The position numbers and the translations under genes are program-made. DNA of 64,000 nucleotides from CAXBCP01 sp047638395. GTDB taxonomy: Bacteria; Pseudomonadota; Alphaproteobacteria; MPNO01; UBA830. Under the pieces are notes generated by a model. It saw only the letters and a list, made by a program, of their open reading frames with translations. It had not been told where the DNA came from and did not search any database. Positions 24,455 to 32,270 of the stretch are shown piece by piece; the stretch's first letter is position 1, and each line of letters begins with the position of its first letter. The DNA lies in contig JBLIMV010000022.1 in the NCBI GenBank assembly GCA_047638395.1, positions 1-64,000 of the forward strand, read 5' to 3'.

Positions 24455-25546
24455 ATGGCTGAAACACCCGATACCGACATGCTTGAGGCGTGGGATGCAG
24501 GCGGCGCCGATCTGGCGGCCCTGCAGCGCGCGTTACGTGCCACCGACGGGTTTTCCGCGGTGGGCGCCGGCGATCTCGAGCCGATGCGTGCCAAAGGACT
24601 GATCCACGCCCATGTCCGCATACGCGGGGCAGGGCCAGAGGCGGGGGCTGTGCTGCGTATCCCGCGGCTCAGCTCTTTCGGGCTGAATCCTGCGGACAAC
24701 CTGGCTTATCAGGCCGCCTGTTTCAGCCGGGCGGTTGCCAGCGGGCATGTCCCGAAGCTGATCGGCGCGATCCCCCCGCAGGCCGGTATCCCCTGGGGCG
24801 CGCTAATTATCTCGGAGATAGTCGGCGGCACACCGCCGGTGCCGGATGCCCTGCCCGCAATTGCGCAGGCGCTGGCGGCGATCCATGCGCTCGCAGTACC
24901 GCCGGAAGATGCGCGGGCACCAATCCCGTCGCATGCCGATCCGGTTGCTGCGACGCTTGAGGTGATCGAGTCGCAGGCGGCGTTCCTGGATGATGCAGGC
25001 CTGTCCCCGGCGGCGCTAGGCCAGATAAACGACGAACTGGCCCGTGCGCGCGCCTTTGCCGCCGATATGGTGGGCGCAGATATCCCCGTCACTTTGGTCG
25101 GCACCGACACGCATCCCGGTAACTTTATGATCCGGGCCGATGGCACGGCGATATTCGTCGATCTGGAAAAGATGCTCTATGGCGCCCCGGCGATCGATCT
25201 CGCACATGCGACGGTTTACACGTCGACCATGTGGGATGCAGACGTGGCGACCGCGCTTTCCGGCGAAGACGTGGCGGCGTTCTATGCGGCTTACTTTGAG
25301 GCGATGCCGCCGGCACTGGCAGCGCGTATCCGCCCGTGGTGCGGCCCGCTCCGCCGGTTTACCTGGCTGCGGACGACGACGTGGTGCGCAAAGTGGCGGG
25401 TCCAGTCGCGCGATGGGGCGGCATGGTCGGCAGCACAGCACGATCCCGCTTACATTCATTCGGTCCGTGACCGCGTCGCCGATTATTTCGATCCGGCGAC
25501 GATAGAGGCGATCCGCGCAGGTTTCGATATGGATGACGCCTTATAA
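24455..25546 (+). CDS. Aminoglycoside phosphotransferase (APH)-fold protein
   Basis: 363 aa with the kinase-like C-lobe: T-D-T-H-P-G-N at 217-223 (catalytic D218, H220, N223) and the metal site D236-L-E238 in F-V-D-L-E-K. In typical members the catalytic loop is H-G-D-x-H-P-G-N; here the first His is replaced (G-T-D), an unusual change. The N-lobe has A-G-A-V-L-R-I-P as possible ATP-lysine strand with Arg in place of Lys. The family phosphorylates small alcohols such as antibiotics, choline or homoserine. The gene ends in a palindromic GCCTTATAAGGC that also occurs at the end of the convergent OsmC gene. Confidence 0.8.
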   Translation: MAETPDTDMLEAWDAGGADLAALQRALRATDGFSAVGAGDLEPMRAKGLIHAHVRIRGAGPEAGAVLRIPRLSSFGLNPADNLAYQAACFSRAVASGHVPKLIGAIPPQAGIPWGALIISEIVGGTPPVPDALPAIAQALAAIHALAVPPEDARAPIPSHADPVAATLEVIESQAAFLDDAGLSPAALGQINDELARARAFAADMVGADIPVTLVGTDTHPGNFMIRADGTAIFVDLEKMLYGAPAIDLAHATVYTSTMWDADVATALSGEDVAAFYAAYFEAMPPALAARIRPWCGPLRRFTWLRTTTWCAKWRVQSRDGAAWSAAQHDPAYIHSVRDRVADYFDPATIEAIRAGFDMDDAL

Positions 25547-25592
25547 GGCGTCGATTTCCAGCTACGCCTTATAAGGCATCGATATCCCAGCT
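25536..25592. repeat. Tandem duplication carrying both convergent stop codons
   Basis: Two adjacent units, 25536-25563 (28 bases) and 25564-25592 (29 bases), are alike except for a few changes. Each holds the palindrome GCCTTATAAGGC (25538-25549 and 25566-25577), which reads Ala-Leu-stop on either strand. The left copy ends the phosphotransferase-fold gene; the right copy ends the OsmC gene. Confidence 0.9.
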
Positions 25593-26045
25593 CTGGCGGA
25601 ACCGTGTGCCGCCTTCGAGCAGCACACGCGATACCGGGCAGTGCCGCAGCATGTCCCGCCGCAGTACTGCGAGCTTATTCTTGGATGCATCGCTTTTGCC
25701 GGTGACGGCAATGCGGACGAGCGGGAAGGGGACTGGCACATCTTCACCCCATGTGACGCCGCGCCGGTCGAAATCGGCATCGATCGACAGGCGGATATTC
25801 TTCAGGGTGATCCCGCGTTCTTTCGCCAGCCGGTTCATCTGAATATTCAGACAACCCGCCATAGAGGCCAGGAACGTTTCCGGCGGGTTCGGGCCCTGAT
25901 CCGTGCCGCCACGCTTGACGGCATCATCGATGAGGACCGTGTGCGTCCGGATGCGGATTTTTGCGCGCCTTGGGGTCTCCGAGCGAGCGCTCGCCGTTAG
26001 CCGCGTGATTTGACGTCCCTTAGGAGGGGAGGTTGGCGGCGACAT
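25569..26045 (-). CDS. OsmC/Ohr-family protein
   Basis: 158 aa from the ATG at 26045, which comes 2 bases after the stop of the enoyl-CoA hydratase gene (TGATAATG). The two family cysteines are present: C65 in M-A-G-C-L-N and C126 in R-H-C-P-V-S, with N-P-P-E-T-F-L-A-S before the first. OsmC proteins reduce organic or fatty-acid hydroperoxides with a dithiol cycle; some act as general thiol peroxidase-like or redox partner proteins. Tight coupling to a crotonase hints at a lipid or acyl-CoA role. Confidence 0.88.
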   Translation of the reverse strand: MSPPTSPPKGRQITRLTASARSETPRRAKIRIRTHTVLIDDAVKRGGTDQGPNPPETFLASMAGCLNIQMNRLAKERGITLKNIRLSIDADFDRRGVTWGEDVPVPFPLVRIAVTGKSDASKNKLAVLRRDMLRHCPVSRVLLEGGTRFRQSWDIDAL

Positions 26046-26047
26046 TA

Positions 26048-26827
26048 TCAGCGGCCTTTGAATTCGGCTTTGCGTTTCGCCATGAAGGATGTCCACGCGT
26101 TGTTGTAATCCTCGCTGTCCGCATAGGATGCGGCCTGTACGCGGTCTGCGTCGGTAATCGCGGCGGCCCGTTCGATATTGCGGATCGCCATGCGGTTATA
26201 GCGCTGGGCGAGCGGTGCGCCGGCAAGTACGCGGTCGACCGTCGCCGCTATTTCGGCGTCCAGCGCGTCCGTCTCGACCACCCGCGTGATGATCCCGCGG
26301 CTGAGCGCTTCCTCGGCATTCAGAATGCGGCCCTCGAGCACCATTTCGAGCGCCGTCGCGCGGCCAACCGCGCGCACCAGGGTGTCGGCAAGTGCAGGGT
26401 CGAGGAAAATCCCCATGTTTTTGACCGGCAGACCGAATTTGGAATCCGTCGCGGCAACGCGGATATCGCAGCACAACGCGATTTCGAGACCGCCGCCCAT
26501 GCAATAGCCCTGAATACGCGCGATCGTCGGATGCAGGCTGTTTTCAATGGCGTGCACGGTGCGGGTCGCATTGTCGTTATAGGGCATCACCTGCTCGGCA
26601 TTGGCCCGAAGCGTGTCGAATTCCGAAATATCGTTGCCCGACCCGAAGGCCTTATCGCCGGCGCCGGTCACCACAATGCAGCGCATATCGGTATCGGCGG
26701 AGAGTTCTTCAAAGACATCGGCGATACGCGTCCACGACGCGGCATCGAGCGCATTGCGTTTTTCGGGGCGATTGAGGGTAACGGTCGCGACGGCGCCGTT
26801 ACGGTCGAGCAGGATGGTATCGGTCAT
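26048..26827 (-). CDS. Enoyl-CoA hydratase/isomerase (crotonase) family protein
   Basis: 259 aa. Oxyanion-hole strands K-A-F-G-S-G-N-D-I (about 66-74) and C-M-G-G-G-L-E (about 109-115) are intact, and the fold signatures (R-N-A-L-D at 22-26, E-A-L-S-R-G-I near 190) are present. However the catalytic stretch that normally reads P-E-x-x-x-G-x-x-P-G-A-G-G-T is P-V-K-N-M-G-I-F-L-D-P-A-L-A here, so the usual first glutamate and the G-A-G-G-T turn are missing. It is probably not a standard hydratase; an isomerase, hydrolase or decarboxylase role is possible. Coupled to the OsmC gene downstream. Confidence 0.85.
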   Translation of the reverse strand: MTDTILLDRNGAVATVTLNRPEKRNALDAASWTRIADVFEELSADTDMRCIVVTGAGDKAFGSGNDISEFDTLRANAEQVMPYNDNATRTVHAIENSLHPTIARIQGYCMGGGLEIALCCDIRVAATDSKFGLPVKNMGIFLDPALADTLVRAVGRATALEMVLEGRILNAEEALSRGIITRVVETDALDAEIAATVDRVLAGAPLAQRYNRMAIRNIERAAAITDADRVQAASYADSEDYNNAWTSFMAKRKAEFKGR

Positions 26828-26966
26828 GTGTCTTTCGCAATATTTTTCGGTGATCGGCCTTTTAGCATATCGGAACCCGAAATGGGGTGTCGGAATATTT
26901 TACAGAGTTTTCGATCTGACTATTTGGATTCCCGTTAAGTTATTGAAATATAAGGAACACCTGTTC

Positions 26967-26984
26967 TTGGCACGGATTTTGCAT
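26967..26984 (+). promoter_or_regulatory. Sigma-54 (RpoN) -24/-12 promoter
   Basis: TTGGCACGGATTTTGCA matches the -24/-12 consensus (YTGGCACG-N4-TTGCW) at every fixed position; the GG (26969-26970) and GC (26981-26982) are 10 bases apart as required. Transcription would start near 26994, about 28 bases before the ATG of a 54-codon gene with a GGAG ribosome site. The upstream 130 bases are A/T-rich, with a T-C-G-G-A-A type motif occurring twice (about 26869 and 26890) that could bind an activator. No enhancer-binding-protein gene is in the window. Confidence 0.8.
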
Positions 26985-27021
26985 TGTAGTTTTCTGAGAC
27001 AATATCGTTTTGGAGTAACTT

Positions 27022-27186
27022 ATGTTCCGCCGTTCCAACAAAGCCCATCCTTCACACCGTTCGCGCCGCGGTGCGACCGCCAGCACGGGGACGGCCATTG
27101 CCACCCGCGGTATCGTGACCATCGCGATCTGCACGGGCGCCATCATGTGGGGCTATGCACTTATCAATCTGGCGGCACGCGCTTGA
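27022..27186 (+). CDS. 54-residue basic membrane protein behind a sigma-54 promoter
   Basis: ATG at 27022, with TGGAGTAAC placed 8 bases upstream as a good ribosome site, to TGA at 27184-27186. The product begins with a strongly basic stretch (six Arg and one Lys in the first 16 residues), then Thr/Ala-rich sequence and one membrane helix (about residues 30-50), ending A-A-R-A. It has no recognised family. Its sigma-54 promoter upstream and its terminator hairpin 35 bases after the stop make it a complete single-gene unit, so I regard it as real although it is short. The basic N-terminus should stay in the cytoplasm. Confidence 0.72.
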   Translation: MFRRSNKAHPSHRSRRGATASTGTAIATRGIVTIAICTGAIMWGYALINLAARA

Positions 27187-27220
27187 GCCAATCCCTCGCA
27201 TAAGCGCGTTCTAATAGAAT

Positions 27221-27254
27221 GGCGTCTGCCAGCGTATCCGGCAGACGCCGTTTT
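27221..27254 (+). terminator. Terminator of the 54-codon gene
   Basis: GGCGTCTGCC (27221-27230) and GGCAGACGCC (27240-27249) form a perfect 10-base stem with a 9-base loop, followed by GTTTTA. It lies 35 bases after the small gene's stop. Confidence 0.85.
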
Positions 27255-27368
27255 ACTTTCTCCCTCACGTCTAGTTGAATTGCCCGGAGGGGTGTTGAAC
27301 CTCAAATCAGGCATGTACACTTCCCGTGCGCGTACCGGGCAGGGTTGGGATCTAATCAGGAGGGACAC

Positions 27369-27866
27369 ATGTCCGCGAATATCTTTGCTAAGACCGTTGC
27401 CATCGCGACAGTTGCGGGTGCCGCGACCATCGGCTTTGCCCAGTTGAATGCGCCGGTGGCGAATTCGGCCAACGTCATCAACCTGACCCAGGTTGGCTGC
27501 CAGTTCATCGAATCCGAGAACGGCAAGAATCTGGGTTACAGCCCGACCAAAAAAGCCGATTGCGTTGAAATCAACGGAAAGACCGGTGAAAAGCGCCTCG
27601 GCGATGCAAAGGTGCTTGAGCTCAAGGCCGGCGAGTACACGTTCCGCGTCGTCAACAAGAACGTCCCGTACGAGCTGGGCTTCTGGCTGCGCTCCAAGGG
27701 TTATGACTGGCGTAACCCGGTCCACAAGCTGACCAAGACCAGCGTTTCCGGCGGCGGCCTGGTCCAGGGTACGACCAAGGATTACAAGGTCACGCTGAAA
27801 CCGGGTGAATACGTTTATTCCTGCCCGCTGAACACGACACCGGATTACAAGCTGGTCGTTAAATAG
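27369..27866 (+). CDS. Secreted cupredoxin-like protein without type 1 copper ligands
   Basis: 165 aa from the ATG at 27369, which has CAGGAGGGA just upstream. A signal peptide covers about residues 1-22 (cleavage near F-A-Q or later at S-A-N). The C-terminal strands, L-K-P-G-E-Y-V-Y-S-C-P-L-N-T-T-P, look like the end of a plastocyanin-type fold. A type 1 copper centre needs Cys followed by His and Met; here Cys is followed by neither. It may be a structural or ligand-binding periplasmic protein. Two other cysteines (V-G-C-Q and A-D-C-V) may form a disulfide. Single-gene unit. Confidence 0.75.
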   Translation: MSANIFAKTVAIATVAGAATIGFAQLNAPVANSANVINLTQVGCQFIESENGKNLGYSPTKKADCVEINGKTGEKRLGDAKVLELKAGEYTFRVVNKNVPYELGFWLRSKGYDWRNPVHKLTKTSVSGGGLVQGTTKDYKVTLKPGEYVYSCPLNTTPDYKLVVK

Positions 27867-27905
27867 CCGGTACTTACGGCATGGGGCTTGCAGTTTTCGG
27901 GGCCG

Positions 27906-28979
27906 CTACCCGATTTCGGCCGCAAGGTTTCCGATAAGCTCTTCCATGTCGGCGGCCGCGTTGAGGCGGCTCGCCACGGCGGAATGCGGCGTCAGCAGTG
28001 CTTTCGGATAGTTTTTGAGCGGCTCGTCGGGCGCGGACGGTTCTTCGTAGTGAACATCCAGTGCGATCCCGCCGAGGCGATCGCTTTCCAGCACATCCAT
28101 CAGCGCGTTGCGGTCGATAATCGCGGCGCGTGAGATGTTTATGAGAAACGCGCCATCCTTCATCCGTGCGAACGCATCCGCGTCGATCATGCCGCGGGTC
28201 GTGTCGGTGTTCGGCAGGTGGATGCTGACATAGTCAGAGCGTTCCAGCAGTTCCTCGAAGCCGCAATAGGTGGCGCCCAGCGGCCCGTCGATCTCGTCGG
28301 GCAGCTTGTTGCGCTGGTGATAGAGGACGTTTGCGCCAAAGGCTGTCGCCCGTGAAGCGACTTCGCGGCCGATTTCGCCGAGACCCAGACAACCTACCGT
28401 AGACCCGAACAGCGTGCCGAGCCCGTCGACACGTCCCCAGTTGGCCGCTGCGGCATGCCGGGTATCGTGCATCCGCGCCGCAAAGCCCGCTTCGTGGAGG
28501 CTGGCCTCGTCGATCCGGTGATTGATCAGGCACAGCTTCTTGGCCATTGAGAGCATCATGGCAAGGGCATGTTCTGCGACCGCGATATTCACCCGCCGCC
28601 GCAGCGCATACACCGCGACCCCGTGGCGCGCGCACGCTTCCAGATCGATATTCCGCATATCGGTGCCGAACTTCTGAACCACTTTTAGATTGGGCGCAGC
28701 GGCGAGTTCTTCCTCGCCGATGGTAAAACTTTCGCAGATAACGCCGTCTGCATCGCCGAGTGCCGCGCGGAACGAAGCCCGATCACCGTGCATTTCACAG
28801 GTTGCCGGATAAAGTTTCGGGATCGAGGCCCGGATATTGTTTGCCCAGCCGTCGAAATCGGGCACGTCGACATGGTAATAATCGGCGATGGCCGCATAGC
28901 GCTCGGGGTCTGTATCCGGATCCAGGATCACCTGGCACGTGCGGATGATGACGTCGTCTTCCGCGACGATTTTCGGCAT
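27906..28979 (-). CDS. D-isomer-specific 2-hydroxyacid dehydrogenase
   Basis: 357 aa. The Rossmann motif G-L-G-E-I-G (about residues 200-205) is followed by the usual catalytic set: Arg in N-I-S-R-A-A-I-I-D (about 277-285), Glu in H-Y-E-E-P (about 308-312) and His in L-T-P-H-S-A (about 328-333). Known relatives reduce 2-oxo acids or oxidise phosphoglycerate, glycerate or hydroxypyruvate with NAD(P)H. The N-terminal half is longer than usual by some 30 residues. It comes 16 bases after nadK on the same strand, so co-expression with NADP supply is plausible. Confidence 0.9.
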   Translation of the reverse strand: MPKIVAEDDVIIRTCQVILDPDTDPERYAAIADYYHVDVPDFDGWANNIRASIPKLYPATCEMHGDRASFRAALGDADGVICESFTIGEEELAAAPNLKVVQKFGTDMRNIDLEACARHGVAVYALRRRVNIAVAEHALAMMLSMAKKLCLINHRIDEASLHEAGFAARMHDTRHAAAANWGRVDGLGTLFGSTVGCLGLGEIGREVASRATAFGANVLYHQRNKLPDEIDGPLGATYCGFEELLERSDYVSIHLPNTDTTRGMIDADAFARMKDGAFLINISRAAIIDRNALMDVLESDRLGGIALDVHYEEPSAPDEPLKNYPKALLTPHSAVASRLNAAADMEELIGNLAAEIG

Positions 28980-28995
28980 TTTTGGGTGGCTCCGC

Positions 28996-29763
28996 TCAGG
29001 GGGTGAATTGTTCGTTCAGGATCCGGTCTTCGAGATTGTGTTCGGGATCGAACAGCAGGGAAAACGATCTGTCCTGCGACACGCCGACGGTGACACGCTT
29101 GACGTCGCGGACCTCGGTATAATCGCCGACCGCGCTGACGGGCCTTTTGCGCGGTTCCAGAACGTCGATCGTAATCGAGACGGTTTCCGGCAGCAGCGCG
29201 CCGCGCCAGCGTCTCGGCCGGAAGGCGCTGATCGGGGTCAGCGCCAGAAGATTGGCATCCAGCGGCACGATGGGGCCGTGCGCGGACAGGTTATAGGCCG
29301 TGCTGCCGGCCGGTGTCGCGACCAGCACACCGTCGCAGATCAGTTCGGGCATACGGACCTTGCGGTCGATCTTGATGCGCAGTTTTGCTGCCTGCCGGGT
29401 TTGGCGTAGAAGCGAGATTTCATTGATGGCGACCGACCGTGTGGCATTCCCGTCAATGTCCTGCACCGTCATCTCCAACGGGCGCAGCTTGACCTCTTCG
29501 GCATCGGCCAGACGTTTTACCAGACTGGTCTCATGGTATTCGTTCATCAGAAAACCGACGGTGCCGCGGTTCATCCCGTAAATCGGAATATCGCGTTCGA
29601 GATAGGTGTGCAGGGTTTCCAGCATATGACCATCGCCGCCAAGCGCGACAATCACATCGGCTTCTTCCGGCGGGACATGGTTGTATTTTGCCGCCAGTTT
29701 TTTATACGCCTTTTTCGCCGTATCAGACGTAGCGGCGACAAAGGCTATTTTTGAAGCAGTCAT
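28996..29763 (-). CDS. nadK: NAD kinase
   Basis: 255 aa, the compact length seen in alphaproteobacteria. The signature A-L-G-G-D-G-H-M-L lies at about 41-49, the N-E-I-S-L motif near 116 and the T-P-A-G-S-T-A-Y-N segment near 149-157 with S-A-H-G-P-I after it. It phosphorylates NAD to NADP using ATP. Cytoplasmic. It is followed after 16 bases by the 2-hydroxyacid dehydrogenase gene. Confidence 0.95.
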   Translation of the reverse strand: MTASKIAFVAATSDTAKKAYKKLAAKYNHVPPEEADVIVALGGDGHMLETLHTYLERDIPIYGMNRGTVGFLMNEYHETSLVKRLADAEEVKLRPLEMTVQDIDGNATRSVAINEISLLRQTRQAAKLRIKIDRKVRMPELICDGVLVATPAGSTAYNLSAHGPIVPLDANLLALTPISAFRPRRWRGALLPETVSITIDVLEPRKRPVSAVGDYTEVRDVKRVTVGVSQDRSFSLLFDPEHNLEDRILNEQFTP

Positions 29764-29876
29764 GCGAATTGGCCATTCCCCTTGGATAGGGCGAGTATAT
29801 CGTCCAGCGCGCGTCGCGCCAGACTCCAGCGGAATTAAGACGTCGGCGGAATGAAGAGCTGCGGTTCAGGTCCCGC

Positions 29877-31457
29877 TCACCGTGCACCTGCGCGCTCGAG
29901 CATCTCGACGACGGTGGTGTTTCTCTCCCGCCGTGCGTGGGCCAGCGCGGTCAGTCCGTTATCGTCCCGCATGTTAATATCGGCGCCCGCAGCAATCAGT
30001 TGAGACACCACCGACGCATGCCCGTTCCAGGCAGCCCGGATGAGGGCGGTGCTGCCGTCGCGATCTCTTTTGTTCGGGTTGGCACCGCTCGCGATGAGAT
30101 CGTTGACGACGGTATCATGGCCGTTAATCGCCGCCCAGATCAGTGGCGTGCGGCCATCATTGTCCGGCAATTCGGTCGCGACACCGCGTTCAAGGAGGAG
30201 CTGGATGATGCGCTGCCGGCCGCGCCAGGCAGCGTTGATGACAGCGTTTCTCCCCGCATCTCCCGATTGGTCGGCATCCGCGCCGCGCGCCAGCAATGAC
30301 AGCACGACGTCCAGGTCACCTTTCTCCGCCGCTTCCTGCAGCGCGCGGTCGAGATCGCGCCGCGAGGTTTCGCCGGTGGCAAGGTCCGCAAGGTCGGTGA
30401 TCAGGCTGCCCCAGCGCGCACGAAGCCGCTGCGCGCGCACATGTTCCTGCGGCTTGAGGAGCGGCCGAAGGCGTTCGCTTGCCAGTTTGGCGGCTGTGTT
30501 GCCGGCTTCGGCAGCAAGCGACCACCAGAAGGCCGCTTCGGCTTCGTTTGGCTCTGTATCCTGTTCTGCGCCTTTGCCGGTGAGGCGCATCAGGGCAAGC
30601 AGGGACTGAGCGGGGGCATATCCCTGTTCGGCAGCGCGGGTCAACCATTTTTCCGCCGTTGCCGGGTCCCTCGGCACATCCTCGCCGCGCAGATATTTGC
30701 CCGCAAGATTGTACTGCGCGTGAGAAAACCCGGCCTGCGCGGCCTTGTTAAGGCGCGCCAGGGTCCGCGTGCGTGCCTGTTCAGGGATATTGGAAACCTC
30801 GGCCTGCTTCGTCACCACCCGGCGCATTCGTGGGTCGTCCTTGAGCAACTCGACGACGAGGTTTCGTTTGCGCCCGGAAACAGCACGTATGAATTCGCTC
30901 TCGGCGGCGCCCGGCGCATTTTTTTCAGCGCCTTCCGCCGATGTGTCTACCGCCTTGTCGGTCTTGCCCGACTGTGTGTTCTCGGTCCGCGCTTCGTTTT
31001 CTCTCGCGGGAGATGGTGGGGCGGGGAGCGCGATCACAGGTGTTGCGACAGGGCGTGGTTGGGCTGGGGACGCTGGGCGGTCGGGGTTTTGCCGTTCACG
31101 CGGCACCGGTGGCTCCACGGGCGGGGGCGTCAGGGGAGCGATTGACGGCGCTGGCCTGGGGCTGGCGGCAACTGGGGTTGTTTTTGGGGGGGCGGGTTTC
31201 GGCGTTGTTAACCCAACGACGAGCCTGGGGGCGGGGACAACCGTTTCGCTGTCTGGCGCCGTATCTCGGAGACCTGCGACCTCAATGAATTCTTTGAGCG
31301 TACCTGCGCTGACCACGTCTACCGCTATTTGCAGCTCGGTCGACGCCGTTTCGACCGAACGATCGAATATTCTCGGGAGAATCGGCAGGGTGCCGACGAG
31401 GCCAATCAGCAATCCGCCATGCAGGACGCTTGAAATGAGTGCCCCGCGCCACATCAC
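29877..31457 (-). CDS. Membrane-anchored Sel1 and ankyrin repeat protein with Pro-rich linker
   Basis: 526 aa with an unusual order. Residues about 5-27 form a single N-terminal membrane helix (S-S-V-L-H-G-G-L-L, TonB/TolA-like). Residues 90-170 are a Pro/Arg-rich linker resembling the periplasmic spacer of TonB. Two or three Sel1 units follow at about 225-330 (Y-N-L-A-G-K-Y-L-R-G-E-D-V-P and later A-A-E-Q-G-Y-A). The C-terminus (about 385-526) holds at least four ankyrin repeats (D-N-D-G-R-T-P-L-I-W-A-A and similar). All domains suit protein-protein binding; no enzyme domain is visible. If the helix is a TonB-type anchor the repeats are periplasmic. Confidence 0.85.
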   Translation of the reverse strand: MMWRGALISSVLHGGLLIGLVGTLPILPRIFDRSVETASTELQIAVDVVSAGTLKEFIEVAGLRDTAPDSETVVPAPRLVVGLTTPKPAPPKTTPVAASPRPAPSIAPLTPPPVEPPVPRERQNPDRPASPAQPRPVATPVIALPAPPSPARENEARTENTQSGKTDKAVDTSAEGAEKNAPGAAESEFIRAVSGRKRNLVVELLKDDPRMRRVVTKQAEVSNIPEQARTRTLARLNKAAQAGFSHAQYNLAGKYLRGEDVPRDPATAEKWLTRAAEQGYAPAQSLLALMRLTGKGAEQDTEPNEAEAAFWWSLAAEAGNTAAKLASERLRPLLKPQEHVRAQRLRARWGSLITDLADLATGETSRRDLDRALQEAAEKGDLDVVLSLLARGADADQSGDAGRNAVINAAWRGRQRIIQLLLERGVATELPDNDGRTPLIWAAINGHDTVVNDLIASGANPNKRDRDGSTALIRAAWNGHASVVSQLIAAGADINMRDDNGLTALAHARRERNTTVVEMLERAGAR

Positions 31458-31530
31458 CTGGAAGCCGTGCGGGTTATTGCGGAGACGTATGGCGGTGCGC
31501 TCCTGAGTGCCGGGGCGGCCTTAATCGGAC

Positions 31531-31563
31531 AAAAGACCGGTCCGGCTGCGAGGCCGGACCGGT
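31531..31563 (-). terminator. Terminator of the rpsF-rpsR-rplI operon
   Basis: ACCGGTCCGGC (31536-31546) and GCCGGACCGGT (31553-31563) form a perfect 11-base stem with a 6-base loop. On the minus strand it is followed by C-TTTT, 30 bases after the rplI stop. Confidence 0.8.
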
Positions 31564-31592
31564 TGGAACCTTGGTTATCCGTCGCGGCGTTC

Positions 31593-32270
31593 TCAGACGG
31601 CCGGCTTGTCCGCGTCATCGGCAGATGCCGCATCGTCCGCTTCAACCTCTTCCGGGGCAGCATCGGTGGCTGCATCAGCTGCATTGGCCGTGATTTCGTC
31701 GGCATCGGGCGTTGCTCCTTCTTCAAAAAGAGCTTCCGCTTCCTGCGCCGCTTCTTCCGCGGCGATATCGATGACGTCGCCATCGCGGTTGACCCGTTCG
31801 CCACGTGCCTGCATCTGAGCTTCTTCTTCCGATCGGGCGATATTGGCGATGATCTCCGACGACACTTCCGGATGAAGGTCGATACGGACCGGGTGCATGC
31901 CGACGGTTTTGATCGGATTGGGCATCTTTACCTGTCGGCGGTCGACGGTGACGCCGGATTCGGTGATGCCGTTGGCGATGTCACGGGTTGTGACAGAACC
32001 GTATAGCTGATCGCTGTCGCTCGCCTGGCGCACGATGATGATCGTCCGGCCGTTGACGTCCGCGGCGATGCGTTCGGCTTCCTGGCGGTTTTCCAGGTTC
32101 TCGGCTTCAAGCTGAGCACGCTGTTCCTGGAACACGGCGCGGCTGGCCTCGGAGGCCCGGAGTGCTTTCTTGCGCGGCAGAAGATAGTTACGCGCATAGC
32201 CTGGCTTGACGTTTACGACGTCGCCCATCTGGCCCAGCTTTTCGATTCGTTCAAGCAGTATGACTTCCAT
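31593..32270 (-). CDS. rplI: Ribosomal protein bL9 with long acidic tail
   Basis: 225 aa from the ATG at 32270, which overlaps the DUF2232 stop as TAATG. The N-terminal RNA-binding domain (M-E-V-I-L-L-E-R-I and K-P-G-Y-A-R-N-Y-L-L-P) and the connecting helix are standard; the C-terminal domain ends near residue 150. A further 70 or so residues rich in Ala, Glu and Asp form an acidic tail not present in the E. coli protein (about 149 aa). bL9 binds 23S rRNA domain V and helps keep reading frame. Confidence 0.95.
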   Translation of the reverse strand: MEVILLERIEKLGQMGDVVNVKPGYARNYLLPRKKALRASEASRAVFQEQRAQLEAENLENRQEAERIAADVNGRTIIIVRQASDSDQLYGSVTTRDIANGITESGVTVDRRQVKMPNPIKTVGMHPVRIDLHPEVSSEIIANIARSEEEAQMQARGERVNRDGDVIDIAAEEAAQEAEALFEEGATPDADEITANAADAATDAAPEEVEADDAASADDADKPAV

